From Imperialibacter sp963977595 (GTDB lineage Bacteria; Bacteroidota; Bacteroidia; Cytophagales; Cyclobacteriaceae): 64,000 nucleotides of DNA. The notes under the pieces were generated by a model. It had not been told where the DNA came from. It ran no database searches and saw only the letters and a program-made list of their open reading frames with translations. Both the position numbers and the translations under genes were made by a program. The number at the start of each line of letters is the position of its first letter. Positions within the stretch are counted from its first letter, which is position 1. This document shows positions 45,310 through 54,880 of the stretch, one piece after another. Where the stretch lies: the NCBI RefSeq assembly GCF_048007035.1, contig NZ_CP180355.1, positions 310,001 through 374,000 of the forward strand, written 5' to 3'.

Positions 45310-45882
45310 TTAGTCAAGCTTCACCGGGCTACCAGATCCGCTTTTTATTAGCCATTTTTCCCCATAAATCGACTTGTAGGTTATTTGTATAGTGAGGCTA
45401 TCGTGATTGAGGATACTGAAGAGCTGCTTGGCGTCCTGCACGTCGTTTTGTGGCAAGGTAGCAACATCATTAATGCCTAACTTTGCCAGCAATTCGTGAT
45501 TCACCAATTGAATCAATGGAATCTCTACATTGGGAGGGATTAGCTTTCCAGAAGATATATTTGAATGTAGATACCAAATAGAGTCTTCTGGCGGGATAAC
45601 GTCGTCAACGTAGTATACCAGATCCAGATAATCTTTGCCATTAGGCCCGACAACTAGAACAGAGTCAATCATCGCAGGGCCGATTCCGTCATTTTTAAGC
45701 ACATATTGGTACTGAAGCGAGCCGCTGAACTTGTTCGAAAAGCTAAGGTGAGGATACACCGACATGTACTGCTGCTGACGAATGAGGTTGGTTTGGTAGC
45801 CGAATACGCCCAAAGTCAGCAAACTAACCAACACAGCGGCGACACTTAGTAGCTTGTCACCAGTCCAAAACTTCCTTTGCAT
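45310..45882 (-). CDS. Hypothetical membrane-anchored protein
   Basis: 190 residues, unrecognised. A single N-terminal helix (KLLSVAAVLVSLLTLGVFGY, about residues 8-27) is followed by a soluble part with a beta pattern (YPHLSFSNKFSGSLQYQYVLKN ... SIWYLHSNIS). The frame is open 13 codons upstream, but ATG 45882 gives a proper short N-terminus. It has no obvious partner gene. The family appears to be a lineage-specific membrane protein. Confidence 0.5.
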   Translation of the reverse strand: MQRKFWTGDKLLSVAAVLVSLLTLGVFGYQTNLIRQQQYMSVYPHLSFSNKFSGSLQYQYVLKNDGIGPAMIDSVLVVGPNGKDYLDLVYYVDDVIPPEDSIWYLHSNISSGKLIPPNVEIPLIQLVNHELLAKLGINDVATLPQNDVQDAKQLFSILNHDSLTIQITYKSIYGEKWLIKSGSGSPVKLD

Positions 45883-46236
45883 AACGGTCGACTGAAATAC
45901 GGAGGTGAAAATAAAAAACAATAAGTGCTATTACCTGACTCACAATATAAGCATTTCTGCCTTACAGGGGAATTACGAGTTTAAGGCCTAAGAATGAAGC
46001 AAAATGGTGCCAGGCAACTGCGCAGCTACCCTTTCAAAATGTCTCTCTTTGTGCTTGCTTAGCGGCAACATCGGGCGCTTGATACCTGTTACAACCCGAA
46101 ATACTACAGCTTTGTACGCATTATAAAAACGTAAAAAACTAAGGCGGGTAGCAGATGTAACGAACAAAACACGTTGGCTACAGGCTCTCACCGCCTGTCT
46201 CTGACACGTCTCACTGAGTAAAAAAGCCAGTCCTCT
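45883..46236. other. Intergenic region without a supported gene
   Basis: About 350 bases between the hypothetical membrane protein and the NmrA-like gene. No frame with family resemblance, no strong hairpin and no recognisable promoter box was found. Confidence 0.4.
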
Positions 46237-47103
46237 CTATTTCTTTTCTTCGCTAGCTTTTTTAAAAGACTCAGTCATTTCCTTTGGCGACTTATGAAGC
46301 CTTCCAGCAGCCTTTTCAAAATCAGAAGTGACCTCATTTGCACCATTTTTAATCCCTTCGTAGATCCCGGTGATAATTGTTCCAATAAATTCTCCCAACT
46401 CTGCTTTTCTTTCCCTGGCATAGTCTTCAACTGATACAGCATTGTATTTGAGGTGGGTTCCGTATACCTGATTGATCAAATTTGCCAACTCTGTTTGGGT
46501 AATGGCTTCGCCTACCAAATTATACGTCTTGCCGTTATGCTGATCGCTCATTATCATTTGAGCGTAAGCATAAGCCAACTCTTCTCTGCTCGTATAGGCA
46601 CATTTTCCATCGCCCGCACAATTCCTGATCTCTCCTGCTTCGACGTATCGGTCTAAATACTCCAGATCCGGCTCAATGTATATACCGTTTCGACCAATCA
46701 CCCATTGAAGCCCGGATTCCCGAACATCAGCCTCGGTTTGGCGATTGCTTTGAACAACCGGGCTAAAAGCCGTTTTAGCCTCATCTCCCACAATGCTGGT
46801 ATAAACAATCTTTTTCACACCATTAACTTTCGCTGCTTCAATGACATTCTGATGCTGTTGAATTCTTTTTTTAGGATCGTCCATGCCAGAAAGCAGAAGA
46901 ACCACATCGATGCCTTTCAAAGCCTCATCAAATTGCTGACGATTGTTGTAATCTCCTTTTCGGACTTCAACGCCAAGGTGCTTGGCCTTATCAGGTGTTC
47001 GTGCAATACCTACTACGTTTTCTTTCCCAATTTCTTTTATCAGCTGCTTTACGATGGCTGACCCCAATTGGCCACTGGCCGATGTTACTGCTATCTTCAT
47101 CAT
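46237..47103 (-). CDS. NmrA-like NAD(P)-dependent reductase
   Basis: 288 residues of the atypical short-chain dehydrogenase type used by NmrA and quinone oxidoreductase 2. The nucleotide loop is TSASGQLGSAIV (about residues 7-18), and SIVGDEAKTAFSPVVQSNRQTEADVRESGLQWVIGRNG is the typical active-site region. The C-terminal part (EDYARERKAELGEF) contacts ligands. Its start overlaps the stop of the small zinc-ribbon-like gene by four bases, so the two are coupled. Its substrate may be a quinone or the gene may be a redox sensor. Confidence 0.8.
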   Translation of the reverse strand: MMKIAVTSASGQLGSAIVKQLIKEIGKENVVGIARTPDKAKHLGVEVRKGDYNNRQQFDEALKGIDVVLLLSGMDDPKKRIQQHQNVIEAAKVNGVKKIVYTSIVGDEAKTAFSPVVQSNRQTEADVRESGLQWVIGRNGIYIEPDLEYLDRYVEAGEIRNCAGDGKCAYTSREELAYAYAQMIMSDQHNGKTYNLVGEAITQTELANLINQVYGTHLKYNAVSVEDYARERKAELGEFIGTIITGIYEGIKNGANEVTSDFEKAAGRLHKSPKEMTESFKKASEEKK

Positions 47104-47294
47104 TGTATTTTTAATGTTTCCAGTTCCTTTTCCAGTCTTTCTGCTTTTGTTTTAAATTTCTCCATAGCCCGTTTTAGCTGACTTATTTTTTTGAAGGCTT
47201 GCGCATCCTGCACTGCCTGATAGGAAAAGGCTCCATCTATTTCTTTGATTTTTGACTGGCTGCCGCAGGTGGGGCAATGGGCTATTTGACTCAT
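47100..47294 (-). CDS. Small CxxC protein with coiled coil
   Basis: 64 residues. CPTCG near the N-terminus is one half of a zinc ribbon, and the rest is a helical coiled coil (KKISQLKRAMEKFKTKAERLEKELETLK). A second CxxC is lacking, so metal binding would need a dimer. It precedes the NmrA-like gene with a four-base overlap. Function unknown. Confidence 0.5.
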   Translation of the reverse strand: MSQIAHCPTCGSQSKIKEIDGAFSYQAVQDAQAFKKISQLKRAMEKFKTKAERLEKELETLKIQ

Positions 47295-47381
47295 CGTTCA
47301 TTTTTACGCAAAGGTCAGCCTGCCTCTACTTAGATAAAAGGTATATCCATCACTAAAAATGGTAAATATGAAACCTATTGA

Positions 47382-48245
47382 CTAAAGTGAAGCCTTGTAC
47401 TGTCGAGGTGAAACACCTGTGTGCTTCTTAAAGAACTTGGTGAAATTGGTCACTTCGTCAAAGCCCATTTGATAAGCAACCTCTTTTAGGCTAATCCGGC
47501 GGCTCATAATTGTTCGCTTGATTTCCAAAATCACATATTGGTCAATAAAGGACTTGGCTGTGTTTAAGGTGAATTGACGAACGATACTATTAAGATGCTT
47601 GGCTGACATGGACATGCTTTCCGCATAGTCTTTAACATTGCGGGAGTTGAGTTCTCTGCTTTCCACCAAGTTTTTGAACTGGATAAACAGTGCATAATGG
47701 CTCTTGCTATGCCTTGGGGGCTGGCTGCCGTGAGACAACCGTTCCAATCTTAACAGATACAACTCCACTATTTTAGCAATGATTTCCTTTTGGGCGTAGG
47801 TGTTGTTGCTTGTAGTTTCCTGATGAATTTGCTTGAGGAAACTATCATTAAATGTGCAATTGTCTACCAGCGGCTCAGAAATGTGGTAGTTGTACAAATG
47901 CGTAATAAAATCGACAGAAGACCTTGAGAAATACTTAAGCACAAACTCTTCGGTAAAGGCCACAAGAACACCATCATAGGTCAATTCCTCCAGAAAAGCA
48001 TGTACCTGGCCTTTGGCAATTTTGATGACCGACCCCTGCATCAATGGGTACTTCTTCAAATCGACTTGATGACTTCCTGTTCCCCCGGTTACTATGAGCA
48101 AAGCAAAAAAATTGAGCCGGTGCGGCAACCTTGGGTTGTGATTTGGAGCATCATCAATTCTTGAAAACAATTCGGATAAATTGAGAAACTCTATATCCGT
48201 TGCATCCTTTGTGCTTTGAAATGCTATGTTGGGAATGGTGTTCAA
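47382..48245 (-). CDS. AraC-family transcriptional regulator
   Basis: 287 residues. An N-terminal cupin-like sensor (RLPHRLNFFALLIVTGGTGSHQVDLKKY) is followed by the C-terminal double helix-turn-helix with SAKHLNSIVRQF and ISLKEVAYQMGFDEVTNFTKFFKKHTGVSP, the classic AraC pattern. It lies just upstream of the NmrA-like pair on the same strand, 87 bases from the small gene, so it may control it. The effector is unknown. Confidence 0.85.
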   Translation of the reverse strand: MNTIPNIAFQSTKDATDIEFLNLSELFSRIDDAPNHNPRLPHRLNFFALLIVTGGTGSHQVDLKKYPLMQGSVIKIAKGQVHAFLEELTYDGVLVAFTEEFVLKYFSRSSVDFITHLYNYHISEPLVDNCTFNDSFLKQIHQETTSNNTYAQKEIIAKIVELYLLRLERLSHGSQPPRHSKSHYALFIQFKNLVESRELNSRNVKDYAESMSMSAKHLNSIVRQFTLNTAKSFIDQYVILEIKRTIMSRRISLKEVAYQMGFDEVTNFTKFFKKHTGVSPRQYKASL

Positions 48246-48547
48246 TTATTGTTTGTGCTAGCTTTTGGCCGTTTAATGCAGTCCCTCGCTACCAGCCCCC
48301 GGCTAAAGTAGCCTAAGCGAAGGCAGGTCGATGAATAAAAGTATACTTTGTGCCATAGATTCCAAGTCATCAAGTGATAAATGAGCGCAGTAGGTTTTAC
48401 CTACCGGGTATCCCATTCTGACAATCTCTTTTAGAGCATTTCTGTCGGGGACAAATGTAGCGCTAACATGGATAATCAGAATGTTTTCCGGCCACCTTCA
48501 GGATTAAGGCCTCATTTCCCTATCTTAGAATCCAAACCAGATGTAGA
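48246..48547. other. Intergenic region with a possible gene remnant
   Basis: About 300 bases between divergent genes. On the minus strand a 65-codon open stretch without a start codon runs from near 48500 to a TAG at 48303-48305, with protein-like content (e.g. ALKEIVRMGYPVGKTY). It may be a fragment of a decayed gene. No clear promoter was found. Confidence 0.3.
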
Positions 48548-49012
48548 ATGCCGCAATTCACCCTCCATATTAATGGTTCCCAGAAAACCATCGATACCGA
48601 ACCAGACACTCCCCTACTCTACGTACTTCGGGATGACCTCGGGCTGAACGGGCCTAAATTTGGCTGTGGTCTCTCGCAATGTGGCGCCTGTATGGTGCTG
48701 CTGGATGGCAAAGCAACCACCAGCTGCCTGATGCCTGTCTCCTCCATTGGCAATGCTGAAATCACCACATTGGAGGGACTGGCAGATAATAATGGAAAGC
48801 TTCACGTGGTGCAGGAGGCTTTTGTGAAAGAACAAGCCGCACAGTGTGGCTACTGTCTGAATGGGATGGTGATGTCGGCGGTGGATTTACTGAACAAAAA
48901 CCCTCAGCCCGATGATACTGTCATCAGAAAGGCATTGCAGTTTAACCTGTGTCGCTGCGGCACACATACCCGTATCATCAAAGCCGTAAAACGTGCCGCA
49001 AACACTTTATAA
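48548..49012 (+). CDS. 2Fe-2S subunit of a molybdenum hydroxylase (IorA-like)
   Basis: 154 residues of the xanthine-dehydrogenase/isoquinoline-oxidoreductase small subunit. The first 2Fe-2S cluster is in GCGLSQCGACMVLLDG and TSC, the second in CGYCLNGMVMSAVDLL and CRCGTH, so all eight cysteines seem present. The product passes electrons from the molybdenum centre of the partner encoded 10 bases downstream. No own signal peptide is seen, so it is probably co-exported with the Tat-signal-bearing large subunit. Confidence 0.88.
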   Translation: MPQFTLHINGSQKTIDTEPDTPLLYVLRDDLGLNGPKFGCGLSQCGACMVLLDGKATTSCLMPVSSIGNAEITTLEGLADNNGKLHVVQEAFVKEQAAQCGYCLNGMVMSAVDLLNKNPQPDDTVIRKALQFNLCRCGTHTRIIKAVKRAANTL

Positions 49013-49022
49013 CACAGCGACC

Positions 49023-51230
49023 ATGATCGAAACCACCAGCGCCTCCAGACGAAAATTCCTCCAGCAAATCGGCTACATCAGCGTGGGGTTTCCCCTGCTC
49101 ACATCGTGCATCGGTGAGCCAGACCCCGTGATTGCTGCCCGGGTGGACTACGAAGGTGGCCTGCCGGGAAGTATGCGGGGAGCAAAAACCGTGAACGCCT
49201 GGTTGCAAGTGCTGGAAGATGGGCGCATCAGGGTGCTATCGGGGAAAGTGGAATTGGGCCAGGGCATCCGCACCGCCATCCGGCAGGTAGCCGCCGAGGA
49301 GCTGGACATGGAACTGGACATGGTAGAGGTACACCTGGCAGAAACAGGACTGACACCCGACGAAGGATATACCGCCGGCAGCGGCTCGGTGCCCAACAGC
49401 GCCATGTCGGTGCGCTACGCTGCAGCCACAGCCAGACAGAGACTACTGGAGCTGGCAGGAGAAAAACTAAAGACCTCATTTGACGACCTGATCCTTTTCA
49501 ACGGATCCATCAAAGCCAAAAAAAGTGGTGACTCACTGACTTTTGCCGAAGTATTGGACGGTGCTCAGATCGATATGGAGGTCACCACCCCGGTAAAAAT
49601 CAAAAACAAAACTGACCATCGGTATGTGGGCAAGGCCATCCCCCGCACCGATATTGAAAAAATGGTGCGGGGCGAAGAGGTCTATGTGCAAGACTTGCGC
49701 TTTCCGGGCATGGTGCACGCCCGGGTGTTGCGTCCGGCGGGCTATAAATCTGCACTAGTCAAAGTAGACGATAGAGGACTTGCCGCAGCAGTACCGGGAG
49801 TGATAAAGACCGTAGTGAATGGCAGCTTTGTTGGCGTGATCACCGAACGGGAATATCAGGCCGTAAAAGCGGAACGATACCTGAGGGAGCATACGGAATG
49901 GAACAACACTACCTCCTTTCCAGCACAAAAAGACTTGTACAACTATATCCGATCCATTGCGGAGGCGCCCAAAAACATCCGGAACGATGGGGACATTGAT
50001 TCAGCACTCAAAAGCGCCCAAACAATCAAAGCCACCTACCGCAAGCCCTATATCAAACATGGCTCTATGGGCCCTGCCTGTGGGGTGGCTATGTATGACG
50101 GGCAGATACTTCATATTTGGTCGCACAGCCAGGGCATTTACCCCATGCGAAATGGTATAGCAGCCATGTTAGGCCTGGAAGTAGATAAAATCCATATCGT
50201 GGCCATACCGGGCGCAGGATGTTATGGACACAGCACCGCCGATGATGCAGCTGCCGATGCAGCCCTGCTGGCCATGGAGCTACCGGGAAAGCATGTGAGG
50301 GTGCAGTGGTCGAGAACGGATGAGCACTCCTGGGATCCCTTTGGCTCGGCCATGATCATGGAAGTGGAAGCCAGCCTGAATGCGGAAGGCAAAATCACCG
50401 GCTGGAAGTCGGATGTGTGGACAGACAGCCATAGTTGCCGTCCGAATGGTGATGCCGGCACTTTGCTGGATGCCAGGTACATCACCAACCCCGTTCAAAT
50501 GAAGTCAAGGGGATATCTGGGTGGAGGCCACCGCAACGCCGATCCGTACTACGCCATTCCCAATATGCAGGTGAATGCGCACTTCTTTGATGGGCCGTTG
50601 CGGGTATCTTCCCTGAGGAGCTTGGGGGCTTATACCAACATTTTTGCCATTGAGTGCCTGATGGACGAGCTGGCTGAAAAAGTCGGCAAAGATCCCCTCG
50701 ATTTTCGGACAGCGCATTTGGAAGACGAACGAGCCATAGCAGTGATTCAAAAACTAAAGGAAATGACCGCTCAGGTAACAGTGGAGGATAGACAAGGAAT
50801 TGGCTATGCCTTTAGCCGCTACAAAAACACCGCAGCCTATGCTGCTGTGGCCGCAAAAGTTAAAGTGGATACAACCACAGGAAAAGTGCAGGTAAAGAAA
50901 ATGTGGGCAGCTGTAGATGTGGGTGAAGTCATCAACCTGGATGGCATCACCAACCAGATAGAAGGCGGCATGATCCAGGCCGCCAGCTGGACGATCATGG
51001 AAGAAGTGATCTTCAGCGACAAAGAGATTACCAGCACCGACTGGAACACCTACCCTATTTTTAAGTTTCCCGACATTCCGGAAGTAGAAGTCGCCATCAT
51101 CGACAGACCCGACGAACCGGCCGAAGGCGGCGGTGAGGTATCGATGCCTCCATCAGGTGCAGCCATTGCCAATGCGGTGTATCAGGCAAGTGGGAAAAGG
51201 GTGTATGATTTGCCTATTGCAATAAAATAA
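49023..51230 (+). CDS. Molybdopterin-binding subunit of a molybdenum hydroxylase (IorB-like)
   Basis: 735 residues. A Tat signal (ASRRKFLQQIGY) and a possible lipobox-like LLTSC are followed by two molybdenum-hydroxylase domains. GKVELGQGIRTAIRQVAAEELD, AGSGSVPNSAMSVRYAAATAR, GPACGVAMYD and the C-terminal EGGGEVSMPPSGAAIANAVYQASG, with the active-site glutamate, are the family signatures. It pairs with the iron-sulfur subunit directly upstream. The ATG 49023 is chosen as it precedes the Tat signal. The substrate may be an N-heterocycle or aldehyde. No cytochrome c partner is encoded next to it. Confidence 0.88.
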   Translation: MIETTSASRRKFLQQIGYISVGFPLLTSCIGEPDPVIAARVDYEGGLPGSMRGAKTVNAWLQVLEDGRIRVLSGKVELGQGIRTAIRQVAAEELDMELDMVEVHLAETGLTPDEGYTAGSGSVPNSAMSVRYAAATARQRLLELAGEKLKTSFDDLILFNGSIKAKKSGDSLTFAEVLDGAQIDMEVTTPVKIKNKTDHRYVGKAIPRTDIEKMVRGEEVYVQDLRFPGMVHARVLRPAGYKSALVKVDDRGLAAAVPGVIKTVVNGSFVGVITEREYQAVKAERYLREHTEWNNTTSFPAQKDLYNYIRSIAEAPKNIRNDGDIDSALKSAQTIKATYRKPYIKHGSMGPACGVAMYDGQILHIWSHSQGIYPMRNGIAAMLGLEVDKIHIVAIPGAGCYGHSTADDAAADAALLAMELPGKHVRVQWSRTDEHSWDPFGSAMIMEVEASLNAEGKITGWKSDVWTDSHSCRPNGDAGTLLDARYITNPVQMKSRGYLGGGHRNADPYYAIPNMQVNAHFFDGPLRVSSLRSLGAYTNIFAIECLMDELAEKVGKDPLDFRTAHLEDERAIAVIQKLKEMTAQVTVEDRQGIGYAFSRYKNTAAYAAVAAKVKVDTTTGKVQVKKMWAAVDVGEVINLDGITNQIEGGMIQAASWTIMEEVIFSDKEITSTDWNTYPIFKFPDIPEVEVAIIDRPDEPAEGGGEVSMPPSGAAIANAVYQASGKRVYDLPIAIK

Positions 51231-51323
51231 GAGGAACGGCAGGGTCGTACACAAACAACTTGGCGAAAACACGAAATTTGCTGATTGAAGCCTTTTTTCA
51301 CAAAAGCTCACATATGGAGTACG

Positions 51324-51367
51324 GGGTTTGTCATGATCCCGTTAGTTGCGACAAACCCTGCAACTAA
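51324..51367. terminator. Alternative hairpins between convergent genes
   Basis: GGGTTTGTC (51324-51332) pairs with GACAAACCC (51350-51358), and TTAGTTGC (51342-51349) pairs with GCAACTAA (51360-51367). The two stems overlap in space, so only one can form easily. The position between the molybdenum-hydroxylase gene and the FISUMP gene suits a transcription end for either strand. Confidence 0.45.
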
Positions 51368-52749
51368 TCAAGCATACATCTTACACTGTAACCATCATCT
51401 CTGCTAATATTGAATGGGCCTGGGAAAATAGATTGTGATTTTCTGAGCTCCCATCTATGTCTTGTCGTTGGATGATCACTCCAGGTGCTCCAGAAATAGG
51501 CATATTGCCCGAAATCCCCAAAGACTCCATTTTCTCTTGACCCTGATGGAACCGCTGCGAATCCGGTTTCATTGGTCCCATTATTATCGGCACCCCAATA
51601 GTCCGTCCCATCATCCTTCAATTTTCTACCCGCAAGCTCACTACCCACATATGATCGTAAGGCCAACCAATCATCGTCTGCTGGAACACGCCACCCTACC
51701 GGGCATAATTTGCCTGATTCGACAGTATACCAGTTGTACAATGCTCCATGAGGAGTTTTATTTGACTCCTCATAGTTGTCATACCATGAATATGCGGCAG
51801 TTGTGAGGCTTTCCCAGCTAGTATCATCTGTTACATTGTTAATTGCTACACCATCATTGAAGGTAATTGCCCTAAGGTTTTCCGCCATCCAAACCTGGTC
51901 ACCAATTTGAACTGTTTTATAAACTTCGCCATCACGTGGATCCACATAATCCTCACCGGGTAGCCACAAATCTAATTCCAACTCAACCGTCAATGGAGTT
52001 GATTCATAGTGATTCAACTCCTCTCTCGATAGGGTGATGGAATAATCATGGTACCCATCCTTGGTAACTAAAATAGTATAGGACAAGAACCCCTCCTTAA
52101 TGACCACGGAATTATTTGCGATGGGCGCTAGGTTTTGGTGAAATGAGTAAGATTCGGCATTTACAACTAGTTCGGCGCTTAAAAGCTCCTCAAGTTTACC
52201 CTTTTCTGAAACATTTACGTAGAACCTGAACAAATCCACCTTTGACAGGTCAAACCCAACCAGCCCAAAGTCTTCAAGTCCTAAATTGTCAGTTGACAAC
52301 ACCTCAACTTCTAAATCCAAAATATCATCAACACTTATAACAAACTCAATCGGCAGCGGATCGCTTACATTCTGCGCTTGAAGAGAGCCTTCCTCAGGCG
52401 CAACATATATTATATTATTATCTTCATCAAGCACCAAAAACTCCGTCAATCTGTACGCACCAACTGGAAGTGAAATTTTTTGACTTATAAACTCTCCATT
52501 AAGTTGATACAGCGCTATTTCAGATGTCGAATATTCAGTTGGCGAGCCATCATTATGATTAACGGTGATCAAAATTGAGACTGCATCACTCAAATCTAAC
52601 GTCCTTCCGTTCCCCATCTCGTTGGCAAACTGAGGCCTAAAACTAATTTCCCCCGAACCGTTCGGCCGACCAGAATCGTCGCCTCCGCACCCGGCCATCA
52701 TCCATAAAAAGATAACTAAGCTCAGAAGTTTTGTTACAGTGTGTTTCAT
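51364..52749 (-). CDS. FISUMP-domain lipoprotein
   Basis: 461 residues. The start MKHTVTKLLSLVIFLWMMAGC gives a lipobox (MMAGC), so ATG 52749 is preferred over one nine codons upstream. The N-terminal half is a beta-rich domain with PLPIEFVISVDDILDLEVEVL. The C-terminal half is the Fibrobacter succinogenes major paralogous domain: YVDPRDGEVYKTVQIGDQVWMAENL, GALYNWYTVESGKLCPVGWRVPADDDW and FAAVPSGSRENGVF. The family is widespread on Bacteroidota surfaces, with unknown function. Confidence 0.82.
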   Translation of the reverse strand: MKHTVTKLLSLVIFLWMMAGCGGDDSGRPNGSGEISFRPQFANEMGNGRTLDLSDAVSILITVNHNDGSPTEYSTSEIALYQLNGEFISQKISLPVGAYRLTEFLVLDEDNNIIYVAPEEGSLQAQNVSDPLPIEFVISVDDILDLEVEVLSTDNLGLEDFGLVGFDLSKVDLFRFYVNVSEKGKLEELLSAELVVNAESYSFHQNLAPIANNSVVIKEGFLSYTILVTKDGYHDYSITLSREELNHYESTPLTVELELDLWLPGEDYVDPRDGEVYKTVQIGDQVWMAENLRAITFNDGVAINNVTDDTSWESLTTAAYSWYDNYEESNKTPHGALYNWYTVESGKLCPVGWRVPADDDWLALRSYVGSELAGRKLKDDGTDYWGADNNGTNETGFAAVPSGSRENGVFGDFGQYAYFWSTWSDHPTTRHRWELRKSQSIFPGPFNISRDDGYSVRCMLD

Positions 52750-53409
52750 GGTTGGATGGTTTGCGAGAAGCATCATTGATATTTTCTTTTTCGTAAGAGT
52801 CGATCCAAATGAATAACTAGCCTATTTCTTGCTTCAGTAGTTTAACATCAACGACCGAATATAAGCAAGAATTTACTAATGTTATATACTATAACATTTA
52901 TTTTACCCATCTATTAAAATAGATAAATAAAACTATCAATACATAATTATCCATTTTTTAAAACACAATTCACAAACGATACACCTACTGAAAAGATAGA
53001 AATTCCCTGGTTACCATGCCCTTTATGGGTAGTTCATAACCGCTTCTTGGACGCAATAAAAAGGTCAATTCAAAAACGTGCTTACAGTTGCTGCTCAACA
53101 TAGCTACATTTAAATGGCCATGTTTGACTTGAAAGATAGCTACGTTTCAGTCGTTTGCCAGGTAGTAAATGGGCCAGGGACTGCGTTGTTGAAAAATGGA
53201 TAAATTTAGTTGCCGAATAGGCTGACATACCTAATAATACGAAAACAAAGGCACACAGGCTGTGTACAATCGGAGCGAATTCAACAACTATTTATTTCCA
53301 ATAACATCTGCAAACAAGGCCGAAGCCTTTTTCGTACGACCCACCACGGCCAGCCAGAAAAATGCGTTCTCCTGCAGTTGTAACGGCATAGTTCATCAGT
53401 TAATTCCAC
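52750..53409. other. A+T-rich intergenic region with palindromes
   Basis: About 660 bases without a supported gene. GTTATATACTATAAC (52881-52895) and ATCTATT-aa-AATAGAT (52909-52924), the latter flanked by TTTATT and AAATAAA, are the clear structures. The frame at 53262-53471 has no family resemblance and overlaps the end of the dehydrogenase gene. Confidence 0.4.
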
Positions 53410-54879
53410 TCACCATCTTTGCAGTTGAACAGATATCACCGGTTCCTCATAAAAACGACGAACGGTCGTAGCATATAAACTGGTGAAGTTTTCATTGTCG
53501 ATCAGGCTGCCAAACACTTCCCTGACTCTTAAGAAGCTCAATGCATCGGCGGTTGTATTTTGGGCTGCCCGATTGAGCTGATCCTGCATGGCATCTATGA
53601 TTTCCAGTGATTGTCCGTTTTGGTCAATTTGTTTGTCGGAGTAGTAACACCACGCAGCTATCAGCCATGTGGCCATATCAATAGACCCACCTTTGCTGAG
53701 GTTTTCTTCAATAGTGGGCAGGAGAAATTTAGGAAGCTTGGCAGAGCTCGCAGAGCAAATCCGACTGACCTTGTCCCTGATATTGGGGTTGGAAAATCTC
53801 ACCTGCAGACTGTCCTTGTATGCCTCGAGATCAATGCCTTCCACCTTATCTAGAATGGGCGTAGCTTCCTCGTCCCAGAACTTTCTCAGCACCGTTCTCA
53901 GCTGCTCATTTTCCATGCAGGCATTGATAGTTTGAATGCCCATCAAAGCACCGCATATGCCAAGGACTGAGTGTCCCGCATTCAGCAAACGGATTTTCAT
54001 TTTTTCGTAGGGAGTCACATCTTGCACAAATTGCACACCATCTACTTTATCAAAATCAGGTCGGCCATTAGAAAAATTGTCTTCGATGATCCACTGAAGG
54101 AACGGCTCGCAAGTCACCGGCCATTCATCTTCCAGATCAAACTGGTCTTTCAGGTATTCCATTTCGGCGCCTGTAGTCACAGGCGTAATCCTGTCCACCA
54201 TGCTATTGGGAAAGGCCACCTCTTCGCCTACCCAGGCTGCCAACCCCTCATCCTGCGCCGACAGAAATGATAACAGCATTTTTCTGGTCACATCCCCATT
54301 GTGCTGTATGTTATCGCAACTCATCACAGTAAACGGTGTCTGCTGTTTGTCTTTTCGTTTCCTGAGAGCAGCCGATAGGTACCCGTAGATCGTTTTGGGG
54401 TCGTTGGGATGCTTTAGCTCATGCTGAATATCGGGGTGCCCCAAATCAAATTCACCGTCTGCTGTCAGGTTATACCCCCCCTCGGTGATGGTAAGAGAAA
54501 CGATCTTTGTTTCAGGGTTGGCCATACGATCTACAACAGCTTGTTTATCATCAGGTGCCAGCAGGAAGTCTGTCATCTGCTGCATCACTTCACTATCCAC
54601 TTCGCCCGTTGGGTAACGGGTGATCAGGGTATACAAGCAATCTTGTCTGGCAAATATGTCAGCGATTCTGCGGTCTCCCTCCCGCAAACCAATGCCACAT
54701 ATCCCCCATTCCTTATGCCCGCCTGCTGCCAATAGTTGCTGAACGACAACCGCCTGATGGGCCCTGTGAAATCCGCCTACACCCACATGAACGATGCCTG
54801 CCTTTATTTCATTCCGGTCGTAAGCGGGTACTTTAATGGATCTGCCTACTGCTGGTAAATTCTTTTGATTGAGTTGCAT
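53410..54879 (-). CDS. Mannitol dehydrogenase-family oxidoreductase
   Basis: 489 residues of the polyol/hexuronate dehydrogenase family (mannitol 2-dehydrogenase, fructuronate reductase and relatives). Nucleotide binding is in IVHVGVGGFHRAHQAVV (about residues 30-46). The catalytic lysine and the asparagine and histidine of the family occur in KIRLLNAGHSVLGICGAL. The frame is open six codons upstream, but ATG 54879 starts one base after the stop of the transporter, so the two are an operon. The product should reduce or oxidise a sugar acid or sugar alcohol with NAD. Confidence 0.85.
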   Translation of the reverse strand: MQLNQKNLPAVGRSIKVPAYDRNEIKAGIVHVGVGGFHRAHQAVVVQQLLAAGGHKEWGICGIGLREGDRRIADIFARQDCLYTLITRYPTGEVDSEVMQQMTDFLLAPDDKQAVVDRMANPETKIVSLTITEGGYNLTADGEFDLGHPDIQHELKHPNDPKTIYGYLSAALRKRKDKQQTPFTVMSCDNIQHNGDVTRKMLLSFLSAQDEGLAAWVGEEVAFPNSMVDRITPVTTGAEMEYLKDQFDLEDEWPVTCEPFLQWIIEDNFSNGRPDFDKVDGVQFVQDVTPYEKMKIRLLNAGHSVLGICGALMGIQTINACMENEQLRTVLRKFWDEEATPILDKVEGIDLEAYKDSLQVRFSNPNIRDKVSRICSASSAKLPKFLLPTIEENLSKGGSIDMATWLIAAWCYYSDKQIDQNGQSLEIIDAMQDQLNRAAQNTTADALSFLRVREVFGSLIDNENFTSLYATTVRRFYEEPVISVQLQRW

Positions 54880-54880
54880 A

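Noticed and set aside
51324..51367. H-type pseudoknot formed by both stems at once
   Set aside because: The third loop would be one base and could not span a nine-base stem, so alternative hairpins are more likely.
53262..53471. 69-codon plus-strand frame overlapping the 3' end of the mannitol-dehydrogenase gene
   Set aside because: It begins in A+T-rich intergenic DNA, has no ribosome site or family resemblance and runs antisense into a real gene.
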